This document shows positions 54,597 to 64,000 of a DNA stretch of 64,000 bases, one piece after another. The notes beneath the pieces were generated by a model. The model saw nothing but the letters and a program-made list of their open reading frames with translations, did not search any database and was not told the origin of the DNA. The stretch lies in contig NZ_KB904556.1 of assembly GCF_000380085.1 (NCBI RefSeq), positions 91,033 through 155,032 on the forward strand, read 5' to 3'. Origin of the DNA: Streptococcus merionis DSM 19192. Lineage in GTDB: Bacteria; Bacillota; Bacilli; Lactobacillales; Streptococcaceae. Made by a program: the position numbers and the translations under genes. The first letter of the stretch is position 1; each line of letters opens with the position of its first letter.

Positions 54597-54648
54597 AAAA
54601 TGGACAAAGTCGGATTTCAAATAACCGAAATCCGACTTTGTCCATTTT
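54597..54648 (+). terminator. Very strong terminator after ackA
   Basis: A perfect 22-bp stem: left arm 54597-54618 (AAAATGGACAAAG and beyond), 8-base loop, right arm 54627-54648 (ending CTTTGTCCATTTT), followed by TGTCG. The gap 54649-54856 shows no gene. Confidence 0.92.
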
Positions 54649-54856
54649 TGTCGTTTAGAGCAATCCCACTTCTTCAAAACATTGCCTTAATCTGTTCTTA
54701 TTGAGTAGGGATAGCGACATGAGGCTTGAATTAGCTCCAGGTTTGGAAATCAGGCTTGCAAGTCAAGGTTCAAACAGTTCATAGAGATTGTTAAAGTATC
54801 GCGATTCTTTGGAAACACAATTTTTACCTCCCTATCAATTTCTTTGATGACTATCA

Positions 54857-54885
54857 TTGTCGGATGAATGAGAATAGTGTATAAT
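54857..54885 (+). promoter_or_regulatory. Promoter of the APC permease
   Basis: TTGTCG (54857-54862), 17 bases, TATAAT (54880-54885). Confidence 0.65.
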
Positions 54886-54924
54886 ATGATTCTGAATCAA
54901 TGAATGAGAGATGAAAGAGGATAT

Positions 54925-56271
54925 ATGAAACACGCAACACAGAAGCAAACTTATAATCTTTGGACAGCGATTGCCATGATCGTAGGCATTGTGATTGGAT
55001 CAGGGATTTATTTTAAGGCAGATGATATTTTAAATTTTACAGGTGGACATGTTGGTTTAGGAATGTTGGTCATTACCTTAGGCTCCCTATCTGTAACATT
55101 TGGTAGTCTTTCCCTTTCTGAGTTAGCCCAGCGCAATACGGAAAGTGGTGGCCTATCAAGCTATTTTGAGGACTATATTCATCCTGGTCTGGCAGCAACT
55201 TTAGGAATGTTTGCAGCCTATCTTTATTTTCCGACAGTCATTGCAGTAGTGGCTTGGGTTGCTGCCTTATATACTTTTATCTTATTAGGTATGACTGTAA
55301 GTCTTGGGACACAAGTCTTACTGGGCATGGTTTATGTGGTTCTCATTGCAGCTATAAATATCTTTTCCCGTGTTCTGGGTGGCTATTTCCAAACCTTGTC
55401 AACAACGATTAAGGTTATTCCCCTTATTGTTATTGGATTGGTTGGTATTTTCTGGGCCAGTGCTCAACCGACGATTCCTGCCCAATTTGAGACAGTTTTA
55501 CCTAGAGATGTTGGTTGGGGTTGGATGGCAGGTTTAGTGCCACTTGCCTTTGCTTTTGATGGTTGGACAGCTGTGACAAGCATTGCCCCTGAGATTAAGG
55601 ATCCGAAAAAGAATTTACCGCGCGCTTTTATTATCGGCCCCATGCTGATTTTAGCCCTCTACCTTCTCTTTTTCTATGGGATGACTCGTATTTTAGGTTC
55701 CAGCTTTATCATGTCAACAGGTAATGAAGCAGTGACCTACGCTGGTGTAGCTATTTTCGGTCCTTGGATTGGAAAATTATTGCTCTTCATTGTTATTATC
55801 TCTGTTTTAGGCGTGGTCAATGGGATGCTACTTGCGACTATGCGTCTCCCTCAGGCCTTTGCGGCTCGTAATTGGATCAAGTCTGAGAAAATGGCCAAGA
55901 TTGACCTTAAATACCAACTCTCCATTCCTGCAGCACTTTCGGTGACAGGAGTCGTTCTTTTCTACCTTATCGTCCACTATGTGGTGCAAAGTCAAGGACT
56001 TTTACCTGGAACAGACATCAGCGAAATTACAATCGTTTTCAATAACTTTAGTATCAATCTCTTGCATGTGGTTGTGCTTAGGCTCTATGTTAAAGGAGAG
56101 ATTACCAACAGATTGACAGGTTTAGTAGCGCCGGTCATTGCGATGGCTGGTTCTCTCATGATTTTTGTTGGTAGTTTTATCAATAATCCAATTATGGTTG
56201 GTTTTTTCCAGCTTTTCTGCGTGGTGTTCTGTTTGGTTAGCTACAGCATTTACAAAAAAAATACCCAATAA
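54925..56271 (+). CDS. APC-superfamily amino-acid permease
   Basis: A 448-residue transporter with 12 membrane segments and the APC motif in helix 1 (IVIGSGIYFKAD), plus EIKDPKKNLPRAFIIG before helix 7. It resembles the LAT (light-chain-like) exchangers and serine/threonine exchangers of lactic acid bacteria, but the substrate is not determined. ATG 54925 follows GAGG; the upstream ATG 54904 has no ribosome site. It is a single-gene unit ending in a terminator shared with the convergent flavoprotein. Confidence 0.87.
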   Translation: MKHATQKQTYNLWTAIAMIVGIVIGSGIYFKADDILNFTGGHVGLGMLVITLGSLSVTFGSLSLSELAQRNTESGGLSSYFEDYIHPGLAATLGMFAAYLYFPTVIAVVAWVAALYTFILLGMTVSLGTQVLLGMVYVVLIAAINIFSRVLGGYFQTLSTTIKVIPLIVIGLVGIFWASAQPTIPAQFETVLPRDVGWGWMAGLVPLAFAFDGWTAVTSIAPEIKDPKKNLPRAFIIGPMLILALYLLFFYGMTRILGSSFIMSTGNEAVTYAGVAIFGPWIGKLLLFIVIISVLGVVNGMLLATMRLPQAFAARNWIKSEKMAKIDLKYQLSIPAALSVTGVVLFYLIVHYVVQSQGLLPGTDISEITIVFNNFSINLLHVVVLRLYVKGEITNRLTGLVAPVIAMAGSLMIFVGSFINNPIMVGFFQLFCVVFCLVSYSIYKKNTQ

Positions 56272-56277
56272 AAGAAG

Positions 56278-56321
56278 GCACCTTCCTAAACTTGCCTTAG
56301 AGCAGTTAGAAAGGTGCTTTT
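56278..56321. terminator. Terminator between the permease and flavoprotein genes
   Basis: GCACCTTCCTAA (from 56278) pairs with TTAGAAAGGTGC (to about 56317), then TTTTTG. A-rich sequence on the left may serve the minus strand. Confidence 0.7.
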
Positions 56322-56329
56322 TGCTTAAC

Positions 56330-57511
<1,182 letters not shown>

Positions 57512-57605
57512 CTAACATAAAGCCTTGGAAAATTTGACAGGAAAGCCTTGATGTGATACTATCTTATATGATATTATTTTGCGCGAAATTAGGAATAGGA
57601 TTGAT

Positions 57606-58124
57606 ATGTCAGTAGAGAAAACCGTCAGTGAAATAGCCGATATTTTAGGGATCAGTCGGCAAGCCGTGAACAATCGGGTGAAGGCTTTTCCGGAAGAATT
57701 TGTTGATAAGAATGAGAAGGGCGTTACCGTTGTTAATCGAGCGGGCTTGATTGAGCTGGAGAAGCACTACAAAAAAACCATTTTTGAAGATGAACCAGTG
57801 AGCGAGGAGACCAAGCAACGCGAGCTGATGGAGATTTTGGTGGATGAGAAAAATGCTGAAATCGTTCGTCTTTATGAACAATTGAAAATCAAGGATGAAC
57901 AAATCGCAGCTAAGGATGAGCAGATTCGCATCAAGGATGTTCAGATTTCGGAAAAAGACAAGCAATTGGATCAGCAACAACAATTGACCGCCAAAGCTAT
58001 GAATGATCGTGATAGTTTGAAATTAGAACTAGATGCTGTTCAGGCTCAAGCCGAAGAGGCCCAAGCTGAAGCTAAAGAGTTAGAAAGCCGTAGTTTTTTC
58101 GCAAAGCTTTTCGGTAGAAAATAA
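57606..58124 (+). CDS. RocS-like chromosome segregation protein (DUF536)
   Basis: A 172-residue protein in three parts: N-terminal helix-turn-helix (SEIADILGISRQAVNNRVKA, 8-27), a long coiled coil rich in KDEQI repeats (about 85-155), and a C-terminal amphipathic end (SRSFFAKLFGRK). The same order is found in pneumococcal RocS, which binds DNA and the membrane and helps chromosome segregation with ParB. ATG 57606 follows AGGA at 5 bases. It is a single gene with its own terminator. The architecture is seen; the RocS function is inferred. Confidence 0.78.
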   Translation: MSVEKTVSEIADILGISRQAVNNRVKAFPEEFVDKNEKGVTVVNRAGLIELEKHYKKTIFEDEPVSEETKQRELMEILVDEKNAEIVRLYEQLKIKDEQIAAKDEQIRIKDVQISEKDKQLDQQQQLTAKAMNDRDSLKLELDAVQAQAEEAQAEAKELESRSFFAKLFGRK

Positions 58125-58128
58125 CAGG

Positions 58129-58155
58129 AAAGAGCCTCATAAGCAAGGCTCTTTT
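58129..58155 (+). terminator. Terminator of the RocS-like gene
   Basis: AAAGAGCC (58129-58136) pairs with GGCTCTTT (58147-58154), then TG. Confidence 0.8.
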
Positions 58156-58171
58156 GTTCATTTTTCTAAAA

Positions 58172-58205
58172 TTAAAAGCAAGCTGATTTTCTAGCTTGCT
58201 TTTAA
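58172..58205 (-). terminator. Terminator of the pepX-ybaB operon
   Basis: TTAAAAGCAAGCT (58172-58184) pairs perfectly with AGCTTGCTTTTAA (58193-58205). On the minus strand it ends in TTTTAATTTTAG just after ybaB. Confidence 0.8.
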
Positions 58206-58219
58206 GATTTAGGTGTTTG

Positions 58220-58519
58220 TTAGAAAGGGAGTTTGCCAGCAAAGGCTCCCATAGATTTTTCAGTCGCTTTGTCAATCTGGCCGAGGGCATCGTTGATGGC
58301 CTGAATAGTCATTTCCTGCAAAGTTTCCATATCTTCAGCGTCTACAACCTCAGCTTTAAACTCAATATTCTTAAGTTTTTTATCGCCTGAGAAGGTTGCA
58401 GTCACCAAGTATTGCGCAGAAGCACCCATAAAGTCAGTCGCTGCTAGTTCAGCCTGGCTTTTTTCCATTTGCTTTTGAAGCTTTTGTGCCTGTCTCATCA
58501 TATTTTGCATATTCATCAT
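58220..58519 (-). CDS. YbaB/EbfC nucleoid-associated protein
   Basis: A 99-residue DNA-binding protein: Met- and Gln-rich N-terminal helix ([19 protein letters not shown]), beta-hairpin core and C-terminal helix (GAFAGKLPF). It forms tweezer-like dimers on DNA in other species. AGGAG precedes the start. It is the last gene of the pepX operon on the minus strand, not beside dnaX-recR as in many bacteria. Confidence 0.92.
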   Translation of the reverse strand: MMNMQNMMRQAQKLQKQMEKSQAELAATDFMGASAQYLVTATFSGDKKLKNIEFKAEVVDAEDMETLQEMTIQAINDALGQIDKATEKSMGAFAGKLPF

Positions 58520-58568
58520 AGGTTTCTTCTCCTAATTTTTATCTATTTTTCTTTATTGTGTCATAATG

Positions 58569-58922
58569 TTAGAGGTCGCTCAAGGCTTTGTCCAGAGCTT
58601 GTCTGAGTCGCGCAATCGTCGGAATGTCCTCTGGCGCAAAATTCAGCATTTCACTACCTAGCATGAGGCTATCACTGCCATTGGCGAGCTTAAAGTAGAG
58701 GATATTCTTGGTTATCGCGTAGGCGTTAAGTTGCTTGAGGACGATAATTTCCTCATGCTTGACCTGTCCATGGCGGTTAAGGGTTTGAATACGAAGCAAG
58801 GATTTGCTGAGGTAAAAGATTTTCGTACCATTTTCAAGTGTAAATGTTTGCTCAGTGAGATGAGTTTCAAACAGTGGACTAATATCGATTTTGTTAGAAG
58901 CGTCATTTCCAAAAATGGCCAT
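58569..58922 (-). CDS. Protein of unknown function, 117 residues
   Basis: It is not recognised. The sequence is soluble, with probable beta-strands (EQTFTLENGTKIFYLSK, NILYFKLANGSDSLMLG) and a C-terminal helix (IPTIARLRQALDKAL). AAAGGAG precedes the ATG. It starts 11 bases after the pepX stop and ends 49 bases before ybaB, so it is almost certainly co-transcribed with both. Confidence 0.75.
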   Translation of the reverse strand: MAIFGNDASNKIDISPLFETHLTEQTFTLENGTKIFYLSKSLLRIQTLNRHGQVKHEEIIVLKQLNAYAITKNILYFKLANGSDSLMLGSEMLNFAPEDIPTIARLRQALDKALSDL

Positions 58923-58932
58923 AAAAACTCCT

Positions 58933-61218
58933 TTAGTTACTGGTGTTGAGTGGGAGTTGGATGTTTGATTGACTTAAATCGACAGTAATCTGCCAGCTCC
59001 TATTGTCACGCACAGTGTGTTCGAAATCTGTGGTGTAGACAAGAAGTCGCAAAGTATCTCCTTTTTTGAGCTTGTAAACAGTTGGTTGGAGTTCAAGCGC
59101 TACATCCATCCAAGTATCTGGTGTCACAGGTTCAACGGTCATAAGGTCATTGCGATTCTGCAGGTTGAGATGTCCCTTAGTCAGAACGCGGTGCGGTGTT
59201 TCTGGCATAGGAAGTTCCATCAGGTGTTCTTGAACAAAGTTGCGACCATTGTCCACAGCGCGTGGAGCGAGTGGCACAGGAATGGCTGTGATCCGTTTTG
59301 CAGGGCCAAAATCAAGAACTTGAGCGGAAATAAGGCCTTTGGCAACACTTGACTTAACGCGAAGGTTGAGTTTGATACGACCGTTGATAAAGAGATCAGC
59401 GTCTAGTTTAAGATCGACAGTGACTTGGTTAGCCTTGTCGGTGAAGAGATCCTGCTTAAAAGCGTTAAAATCCTTATCGTAACGGGTAAAAGTCTCCTCA
59501 TCGTAGCTGTTTTCGATCTGTTCTTCGCTGTCACCTAATTCAAGGGTTTGATAGGTTTGGCTGCCAAATTGGTCTAGGGTTTGCCAGCTTTGATCAGCAC
59601 TGTTATCCTGCCAAATAATTTCTGGTAATTGGTAGTTGCTCTGATAAGCAAGTAATTTCTGGCTGAGCAGGCCATTGATGCTTTCACGAAAATCAATAGA
59701 TTGCCAGTTATTCATGTAGACATGCGCACCCAGATGGAGAAAGAGGTGTTTTTTGACGGAAGGCAGTAGCTGATTAAAGACATTGTAAACATGGATGGGT
59801 TTCACATTCCAGTCTTGGAGACCGTGCGTGTAAACGACTTCTGCCTTGATTTTATCAAGGTTAGGCAGATAGTTGCGATCCTGCCAGAATTGGCTGAAAT
59901 CACCTGTCTCACGATTTAGGTCCTTAGCCATTTGGCTGATGAAAGCTTGATGCTTGTCCTTTGTTTTAAGGAAATCGCCAGCCTGTAAGCTCTTAGAGTA
60001 GGTTAATTCTGCTAAACTGTCCAAGTCTTCTCCGGGATAGCCTCCTGGGCTGACGATTAGGCCGTTTTCACGATAGTAGTCATACCAAGAAGAAATACCT
60101 GCTTCGGCAATAATGACTTCAAGGCCGTCAACACCCGTTGTGGCAAGTCCAGTTGAGAGGGTACCGAGATAGGATAGACCAGTAGTAGCGACTTTACCGT
60201 TAGACCAGTCGGCACGAATCTGCTTGTCACGACGTTGACTGGTAAAGGCAACTGCGCGTCCATTGAGCCAATCAATAACAGCCTTAAAGGATTGGATCTG
60301 ACGGTAATCGCCACTGGTCATAAGTCCTTGGGAGCCCAGCGTTCCGATACCAGAGACATAGATATTTGCAAAACCACGTGAGAGGAAATAATCGTTGAGG
60401 GTCGTGAAACGCCCCTGATAGGTAAAGGTTTCCTCAGCAGGGGAGCTAGTCTTACTTGGAGCTGTACCATTTAACAGTTCAGGTTGGCTAGGAGAAGCCA
60501 CTATGATTTGAGTTGCTTCTTTTGTTTGAAGCTCGCCAGCCATCTTGTAGAGAGCTTTATCACTAGCTGGTTCGTTGACGCCTTGTTGATAAGGACTATT
60601 GGTCATCATAGCAGGCACTTGACCGTCAAATCGTGGGCGTATGATATTAACCTTGACCAAGTCAATCTGACCATCCTCGTCAGTGTCTAGACCCGTTTCG
60701 ACATAGACCACTTCGCGAATGAGGTCATGTGTGGTAAAGGTTGACAATACCTTGCCATTGAAGAAATGGTAGGTATTATCTTGTGGAATCAGCTCCTGAG
60801 CAACCAAGTGATCAATCAGGGTATTGCCTGATTTCTTGCGACAATTGAGCAAGTGGTAGATATTTTTGATAATATTGTCAAATGTCACAGGAAAGGCTAT
60901 TTTTTCCAAAAAATCAGCAAGATTTGTATAATCAACACCTGGTACGAAACCGAGAATTTGCAGGGAAACGTGATAGAAAATATCAGCGGTTAGCTCTTGG
61001 TCAGAGGTGAAAAAAGTCAGCAAATCTGTCTGCTCATCAGCAAGAAGAGTTGAGAGCGGATAGTCTGTGTCTGCGTAGTTAAAGAATGTCTTACGGACAA
61101 AAAGCTCAAAATTAGCCTTATCTGACTTGATTGGGGACAGGTCAAAACCAAGGGCTTGAAGCTCAGTTAGCATCTGCTCCTCGGAGACGGGAGTATATGA
61201 AAATTGGTTATATCGCAT
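58933..61218 (-). CDS. pepX: Xaa-Pro dipeptidyl-peptidase PepX
   Basis: A 761-residue S15-family serine peptidase cutting X-Pro dipeptides from peptides such as casein or saliva-derived proline-rich peptides. Nucleophile Ser349 in TGLSYLG; the catalytic Asp and His are in the second half (GLQDWNVKP; LHLGAHVYMN). N-terminal helical domain and C-terminal jelly-roll as usual, with a length typical for streptococci and lactococci. It is the first gene of an operon with an unknown gene and ybaB. Confidence 0.95.
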   Translation of the reverse strand: MRYNQFSYTPVSEEQMLTELQALGFDLSPIKSDKANFELFVRKTFFNYADTDYPLSTLLADEQTDLLTFFTSDQELTADIFYHVSLQILGFVPGVDYTNLADFLEKIAFPVTFDNIIKNIYHLLNCRKKSGNTLIDHLVAQELIPQDNTYHFFNGKVLSTFTTHDLIREVVYVETGLDTDEDGQIDLVKVNIIRPRFDGQVPAMMTNSPYQQGVNEPASDKALYKMAGELQTKEATQIIVASPSQPELLNGTAPSKTSSPAEETFTYQGRFTTLNDYFLSRGFANIYVSGIGTLGSQGLMTSGDYRQIQSFKAVIDWLNGRAVAFTSQRRDKQIRADWSNGKVATTGLSYLGTLSTGLATTGVDGLEVIIAEAGISSWYDYYRENGLIVSPGGYPGEDLDSLAELTYSKSLQAGDFLKTKDKHQAFISQMAKDLNRETGDFSQFWQDRNYLPNLDKIKAEVVYTHGLQDWNVKPIHVYNVFNQLLPSVKKHLFLHLGAHVYMNNWQSIDFRESINGLLSQKLLAYQSNYQLPEIIWQDNSADQSWQTLDQFGSQTYQTLELGDSEEQIENSYDEETFTRYDKDFNAFKQDLFTDKANQVTVDLKLDADLFINGRIKLNLRVKSSVAKGLISAQVLDFGPAKRITAIPVPLAPRAVDNGRNFVQEHLMELPMPETPHRVLTKGHLNLQNRNDLMTVEPVTPDTWMDVALELQPTVYKLKKGDTLRLLVYTTDFEHTVRDNRSWQITVDLSQSNIQLPLNTSN

Positions 61219-61536
61219 AAAGGTCCTTTCTGGGAAATTATTAAATTAGTGGGGTATCAGAGGTTTGTGTCTTTAGCACTCTTCAAATCTAGATTTGTCA
61301 ATCAGGTAGAAGTCGCAAAAGGTGGTAATCAGATAGTCATAGTAGCGTTTTAATCACGAAATCAAGGATGACTGGCTTACTATTTTTCCAGTGTTTTTCA
61401 TCTATCCTTATCCTAGGAGTTGAATTTGAGCTAAAATCCTCGATAAAATTCATTTCATTTTACTACGGATTTTTTAACGCACTCATTCATATCCTTTACC
61501 GAAACGTTTTTATTCTGTGAATGCTTCACACACCCT

Positions 61537-61565
61537 ATTATACTTGATAAAGTGATGATTGTCTA
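61537..61565 (-). promoter_or_regulatory. Candidate promoter of pepX with a long leader
   Basis: On the minus strand TAGACA (61565-61560), 17 bases, TATAAT (61542-61537). It predicts a 5' leader of about 310 bases. I see no obvious regulatory RNA in the leader. Confidence 0.5.
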
Positions 61566-61918
61566 AAATTTTAAAACTCTGTTTCGGGTGATTAAAGGGT
61601 GATATAATTGAGTGGTTGCAGCTGTTTTGTGCTAGTTCTTATATGTATAGAGACTGGGACAGACAACCATGATGGTTTCGCCCTCATCCACAAAAGCATG
61701 TAAGCGCTGAGGATTACGTATAAAATAGTCTATCAAACATTCTGTTAGATGCTCAACTAGACACTTTTGAAAATGTGCTCTAGCCTTGGGAAATAAATGA
61801 CAACTAATAATGTTCAAACTGTCCTTTGGCTGATTGAGCTAAGAGCACCTTCATGAGTTTGTCCTGTGTGAACCGTTAAATAGTTGTCAAAAAGTGGTTT
61901 TTACCTTACAATAGAATT
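61566..61918. other. Region between pepX and cppA promoters
   Basis: There is no credible gene. A weak member of the hairpin family lies at 61651-61685 (GACTGGGACAGAC, palindrome AACCATGATGGTT at 61665-61677). The cppA promoter is probably TTGTCA (61884-61889), 17 bases, TACAAT (61907-61912), only about 6 bases before the ATG, another possibly leaderless case. Confidence 0.5.
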
Positions 61919-62671
61919 ATGAATAAGATTGAAACCGTATCAGAATTTGTACCGATTTTAAAGCTCAATAATCGCTCGTTGAACCTTGATTTTTATACAA
62001 ATACTTTGGGTTTAAAAGTGATTAATGAAGAGAATGCTTTTGCAGATCTTAGCGATCATGGCTCAAAGGCTGTTAAACTGATTTTGGAAGAATCTCCGTC
62101 CATGCGCTCGCGTCAGGTCAAGGGTCTTAAGAAACTAGCAAAACTAGTTTTAAAAGCAGCTGTTCCTGAGGAAGTTGAGCTGCTCTTATATTTGGGGGCA
62201 AACTATCAGGATCTCTATCGTGGTCCAAAAGGTTGGGGCTTTTCAGCCCTGTCTCCTGAGGGTGATCTGATTGTGCTTCACAGCGAAGACAGTATTTCGG
62301 ACTTGATGCCTTATGATGGTCAACCAACCTTTAAGAAAGTCACAACGGAGTTTGCAGGCCTGAGCCATGTGGAAGTTGAGATGATTAGCGTTAATACGCC
62401 ACAATCTAAAGACAGTCAAGCTCTGTTCGCTCAGCTTTTTGGAACAGAGCATCCTGTGAAATTCATCGCAGCTGAAGGAGAAGACTTACAGGTAGCCAAC
62501 AATCTGACCTGGGACTTGGTTGGGATAGAGGTTCAAGTGGCTAAACGGACTGATTTTTTTGCTGTGAAAGACTGGGCCGAACGGCAAACTATCGGAGTCT
62601 TCCTAGATAAGAAAGATCGTTTCTTGGTGTTAACAGAACTCAATGGCTTAGAGGTGACCTTACGCAAATGA
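61919..62671 (+). CDS. cppA: CppA family protein (VOC fold)
   Basis: A 250-residue protein with an N-terminal glyoxalase-like CppA_N domain (KLNNRSLNLDFYTNTLGLKV, 16-35) and CppA_C domain. CppA was named for complement C3-degrading activity in S. pneumoniae, though the VOC fold suggests a metal-dependent enzyme. ATG 61919 has no clear ribosome-binding site and lies about 6 bases after a TACAAT box. Its stop overlaps the next start by 4 bases. Confidence 0.85.
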   Translation: MNKIETVSEFVPILKLNNRSLNLDFYTNTLGLKVINEENAFADLSDHGSKAVKLILEESPSMRSRQVKGLKKLAKLVLKAAVPEEVELLLYLGANYQDLYRGPKGWGFSALSPEGDLIVLHSEDSISDLMPYDGQPTFKKVTTEFAGLSHVEVEMISVNTPQSKDSQALFAQLFGTEHPVKFIAAEGEDLQVANNLTWDLVGIEVQVAKRTDFFAVKDWAERQTIGVFLDKKDRFLVLTELNGLEVTLRK

Positions 62672-63636
62672 AAGCAGTTTTACATAAAATCCAGAGCCAG
62701 ATGGATCAGGGCTTATATCCTGGTGCCAGTCTGGCTTTCTTTCATAATGGAAAATGGCAGATCTATTATCTAGGAACTCAAGATGGCCAGCAAAAAACAA
62801 TGTCCGGTTTAGTGTACGACTTAGCCAGTGTGTCCAAGGTTGTTGGTGTGGCGACTGTGCTGATCCAACTAATTTCACAAGGTAAGGTTGAACTGGACCA
62901 ATCGTTAAAGTATTATTATCCAGATGTAAGAGACGAGACCTTGACCATTAGACAGCTCCTAACCCATACCTCAGGTATTGATCCTTTTATTCCTAATCGT
63001 GATAAGCTTGATGCTGCGGGACTTAAGAAAGCAATTGACACTATTTCGGTGACAGCTGACAAAGCTTTCCGCTATACTGATGTCAATTTTATCCTCTTGG
63101 GATTCTTGCTGGAGAGCATTTTTGAAGAAAGTCTTGAGGTTATCTTTCGGGAGCAGATTTTTGAGCCTTGGCAGATGAGGCAAACCCAATTTGGGCCTGT
63201 TTCTGGGGCTGTACCGACAATAGCAGGTGCTCTTACTGGCCAAGTTCATGATCCCAAGGCTAGGGTGTTAGGAAGACACTGTGGTTCGGCAGGGCTTTTT
63301 TCCACATTAGATGATCTTCAGCTTTTCTGTCAAGCTTATTTGCAAACTGATTTCGGCTTGAATTTGGAAGCGAATTATGGAAGTCTTGAAAAGCCACGCT
63401 CACTAGGTTGGAATTTGGATGGCGACTGGCTAGACCACACGGGCTATACAGGGCCCTTTCTCATGCTCAATCGTCCAGCCCAGCAGGCGGTTATTTTCTT
63501 GACCAACCGTACTTTTGCCTATGATGATAGACAGCTTTGGATTACCAAGCGTCGCGAGCTAAGAGATGTGATTAAGGATGAAATGGGGAAATTGATGTTC
63601 AAAGAACATCAAAAGCTGACTGAGACTAAAAAATGA
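62668..63636 (+). CDS. Serine hydrolase of the beta-lactamase-like (class C) family
   Basis: A 322-residue cytoplasmic or surface-exposed hydrolase without a signal peptide. SxxK nucleophile motif SVSK (Ser54-Lys57), Tyr motif FRYTDVN (Tyr136), and HTGYTG near the C-terminus. The family includes esterases, D-aminopeptidases and Pbp-like proteins such as Flp/FmtA. The substrate is unknown. It overlaps cppA by 4 bases (ATGA), so the two form an operon. Confidence 0.85.
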   Translation: MKAVLHKIQSQMDQGLYPGASLAFFHNGKWQIYYLGTQDGQQKTMSGLVYDLASVSKVVGVATVLIQLISQGKVELDQSLKYYYPDVRDETLTIRQLLTHTSGIDPFIPNRDKLDAAGLKKAIDTISVTADKAFRYTDVNFILLGFLLESIFEESLEVIFREQIFEPWQMRQTQFGPVSGAVPTIAGALTGQVHDPKARVLGRHCGSAGLFSTLDDLQLFCQAYLQTDFGLNLEANYGSLEKPRSLGWNLDGDWLDHTGYTGPFLMLNRPAQQAVIFLTNRTFAYDDRQLWITKRRELRDVIKDEMGKLMFKEHQKLTETKK

Positions 63637-63755
63637 GAAAGTGTTGATGCTTCCCTAGGGTAAGATATGGACATCAGAGCCTGATTGTCGCAGAGTATAA
63701 AAAAACATGCAGTATACTTCTTTAGATTTTAGATAGTATATGATATACTGATTTT

Positions 63756-64000
63756 ATGACATACGAATTAGATTTTAGAAAACGCGTCATTGCTTACGTT
63801 CAGGAAGGACATACCAAAAAGGAAACGAGTAAGTTATTTGGAATTAGTCCCAATACCCTCTATCTCTGGGAAAAACAACTCAGAGAGTTGAATAGCTTAG
63901 AATGTCAGCCCCGTAAGCGTAAACCATTCAAAATACCGCTGGAAAAGTTGGAACAATTTGTTCAACAATATCCCGACGCTTTTTTACGTGAAATAGCCGA
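63756..64000 (+). mobile_element. IS630-family insertion sequence, transposase N-terminus (cut by the window end)
   Basis: An open frame of 81 codons running off the window: MTYELDFRKRVIAYVQEGHT at the start, helix-turn-helix (KKETSKLFGISPNTLYLWEK) and the linker before the DDE domain (QYPDAFLREIA). This is the N-terminal part of an IS630/Tc1-type transposase such as IS630-Spn1. The catalytic part is outside. Inverted repeats cannot be fixed; AT-rich sequence with CAGTATAC and GATATACTG at 63708-63750 probably holds the left end. Confidence 0.8.

Noticed and set aside
61632..61817. Minus-strand open frame of 61 codons near a family hairpin
   Set aside because: No ribosome site, overlaps the hairpin element at 61651-61685, and the protein matches nothing I know; probably chance.
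63760..63767. TACGAATT resembling a cin box
   Set aside because: It lies inside the transposase coding region and its last base departs from the consensus; coincidence.

Overview
The window is a chromosomal segment of a Streptococcus. It is AT-rich with moderate GC. It carries the streptococcal gene groups pbp2a-rpmG-secE-nusG, ctsR-clpC, tyrS/pbp1b/rpoB-rpoC, DUF1033-comY operon-ackA, and pepX and cppA. Two LytTR regulator / membrane-inhibitor operons of the kind studied in S. mutans (HdrRM and BrsRM) point to the mutans-group neighbourhood. The species is not fixed by anything I can read.

Layout. 1-1400: a LytTR regulator with a LiaF-like membrane partner. 1.4-6 kb: an MFS transporter behind a CodY-like box, an EcsC-family protein divergent from an XRE regulator across a perfect 24-bp palindrome, a formate/nitrite-type channel and a PadR regulator. 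6.4-10 kb (minus strand): dusB and hslO (translationally overlapping; hslO looks leaderless), pgpA and a ferredoxin-NADP reductase. 10-13.5 kb: pbp2a, rpmG, secE and nusG. 14-17.7 kb: a TraX-like membrane protein, a SczA-like TetR regulator divergent from a CDF zinc exporter, and an S66 peptidase. 17.8-20.5 kb: tRNA-Cys divergent from a complete LytTR regulatory system (LytTR, DUF3021, ABC ATPase, ABC permease), with a 20-bp-period direct repeat between them. 20.7-26.8 kb: a CPBP protease, then a cre-controlled galactitol-type PTS with a PRD regulator and a rhamnulose-1-phosphate-type aldolase. 27-32 kb: rpsB-tsf, then ctsR-clpC with a CtsR box. 32.5-45 kb: tyrS and pbp1b from overlapping divergent promoters, then rpoB-rpoC behind a long structured leader. 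45-48 kb: an amino-acid ABC transporter. 48-54.5 kb: DUF1033, the competence pilus operon comYA-H behind a SigX (cin) box, and ackA. 54.9-63.6 kb: an APC permease, a YhiN-type flavoprotein, a RocS-like chromosome-segregation protein, ybaB, an unknown gene, pepX, cppA and a serine hydrolase. The window ends inside an IS630-type transposase.

Most transcription units are closed by clear intrinsic terminators. Two families of intergenic hairpins recur: one with GAGTGGGACAG-like arms, and a second with a strongly conserved interior seen twice (32.2 and 47.8 kb). The most unusual items are the tRNA-Cys/LytTR bidirectional control region, the second LytTR pair, the kinase-free PTS-aldolase locus, the layered rpoB leader, the conserved hairpin pair and a ten-G tract downstream of rpoC. 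All family assignments come from reading motifs and recalled homologues; no database search was run.
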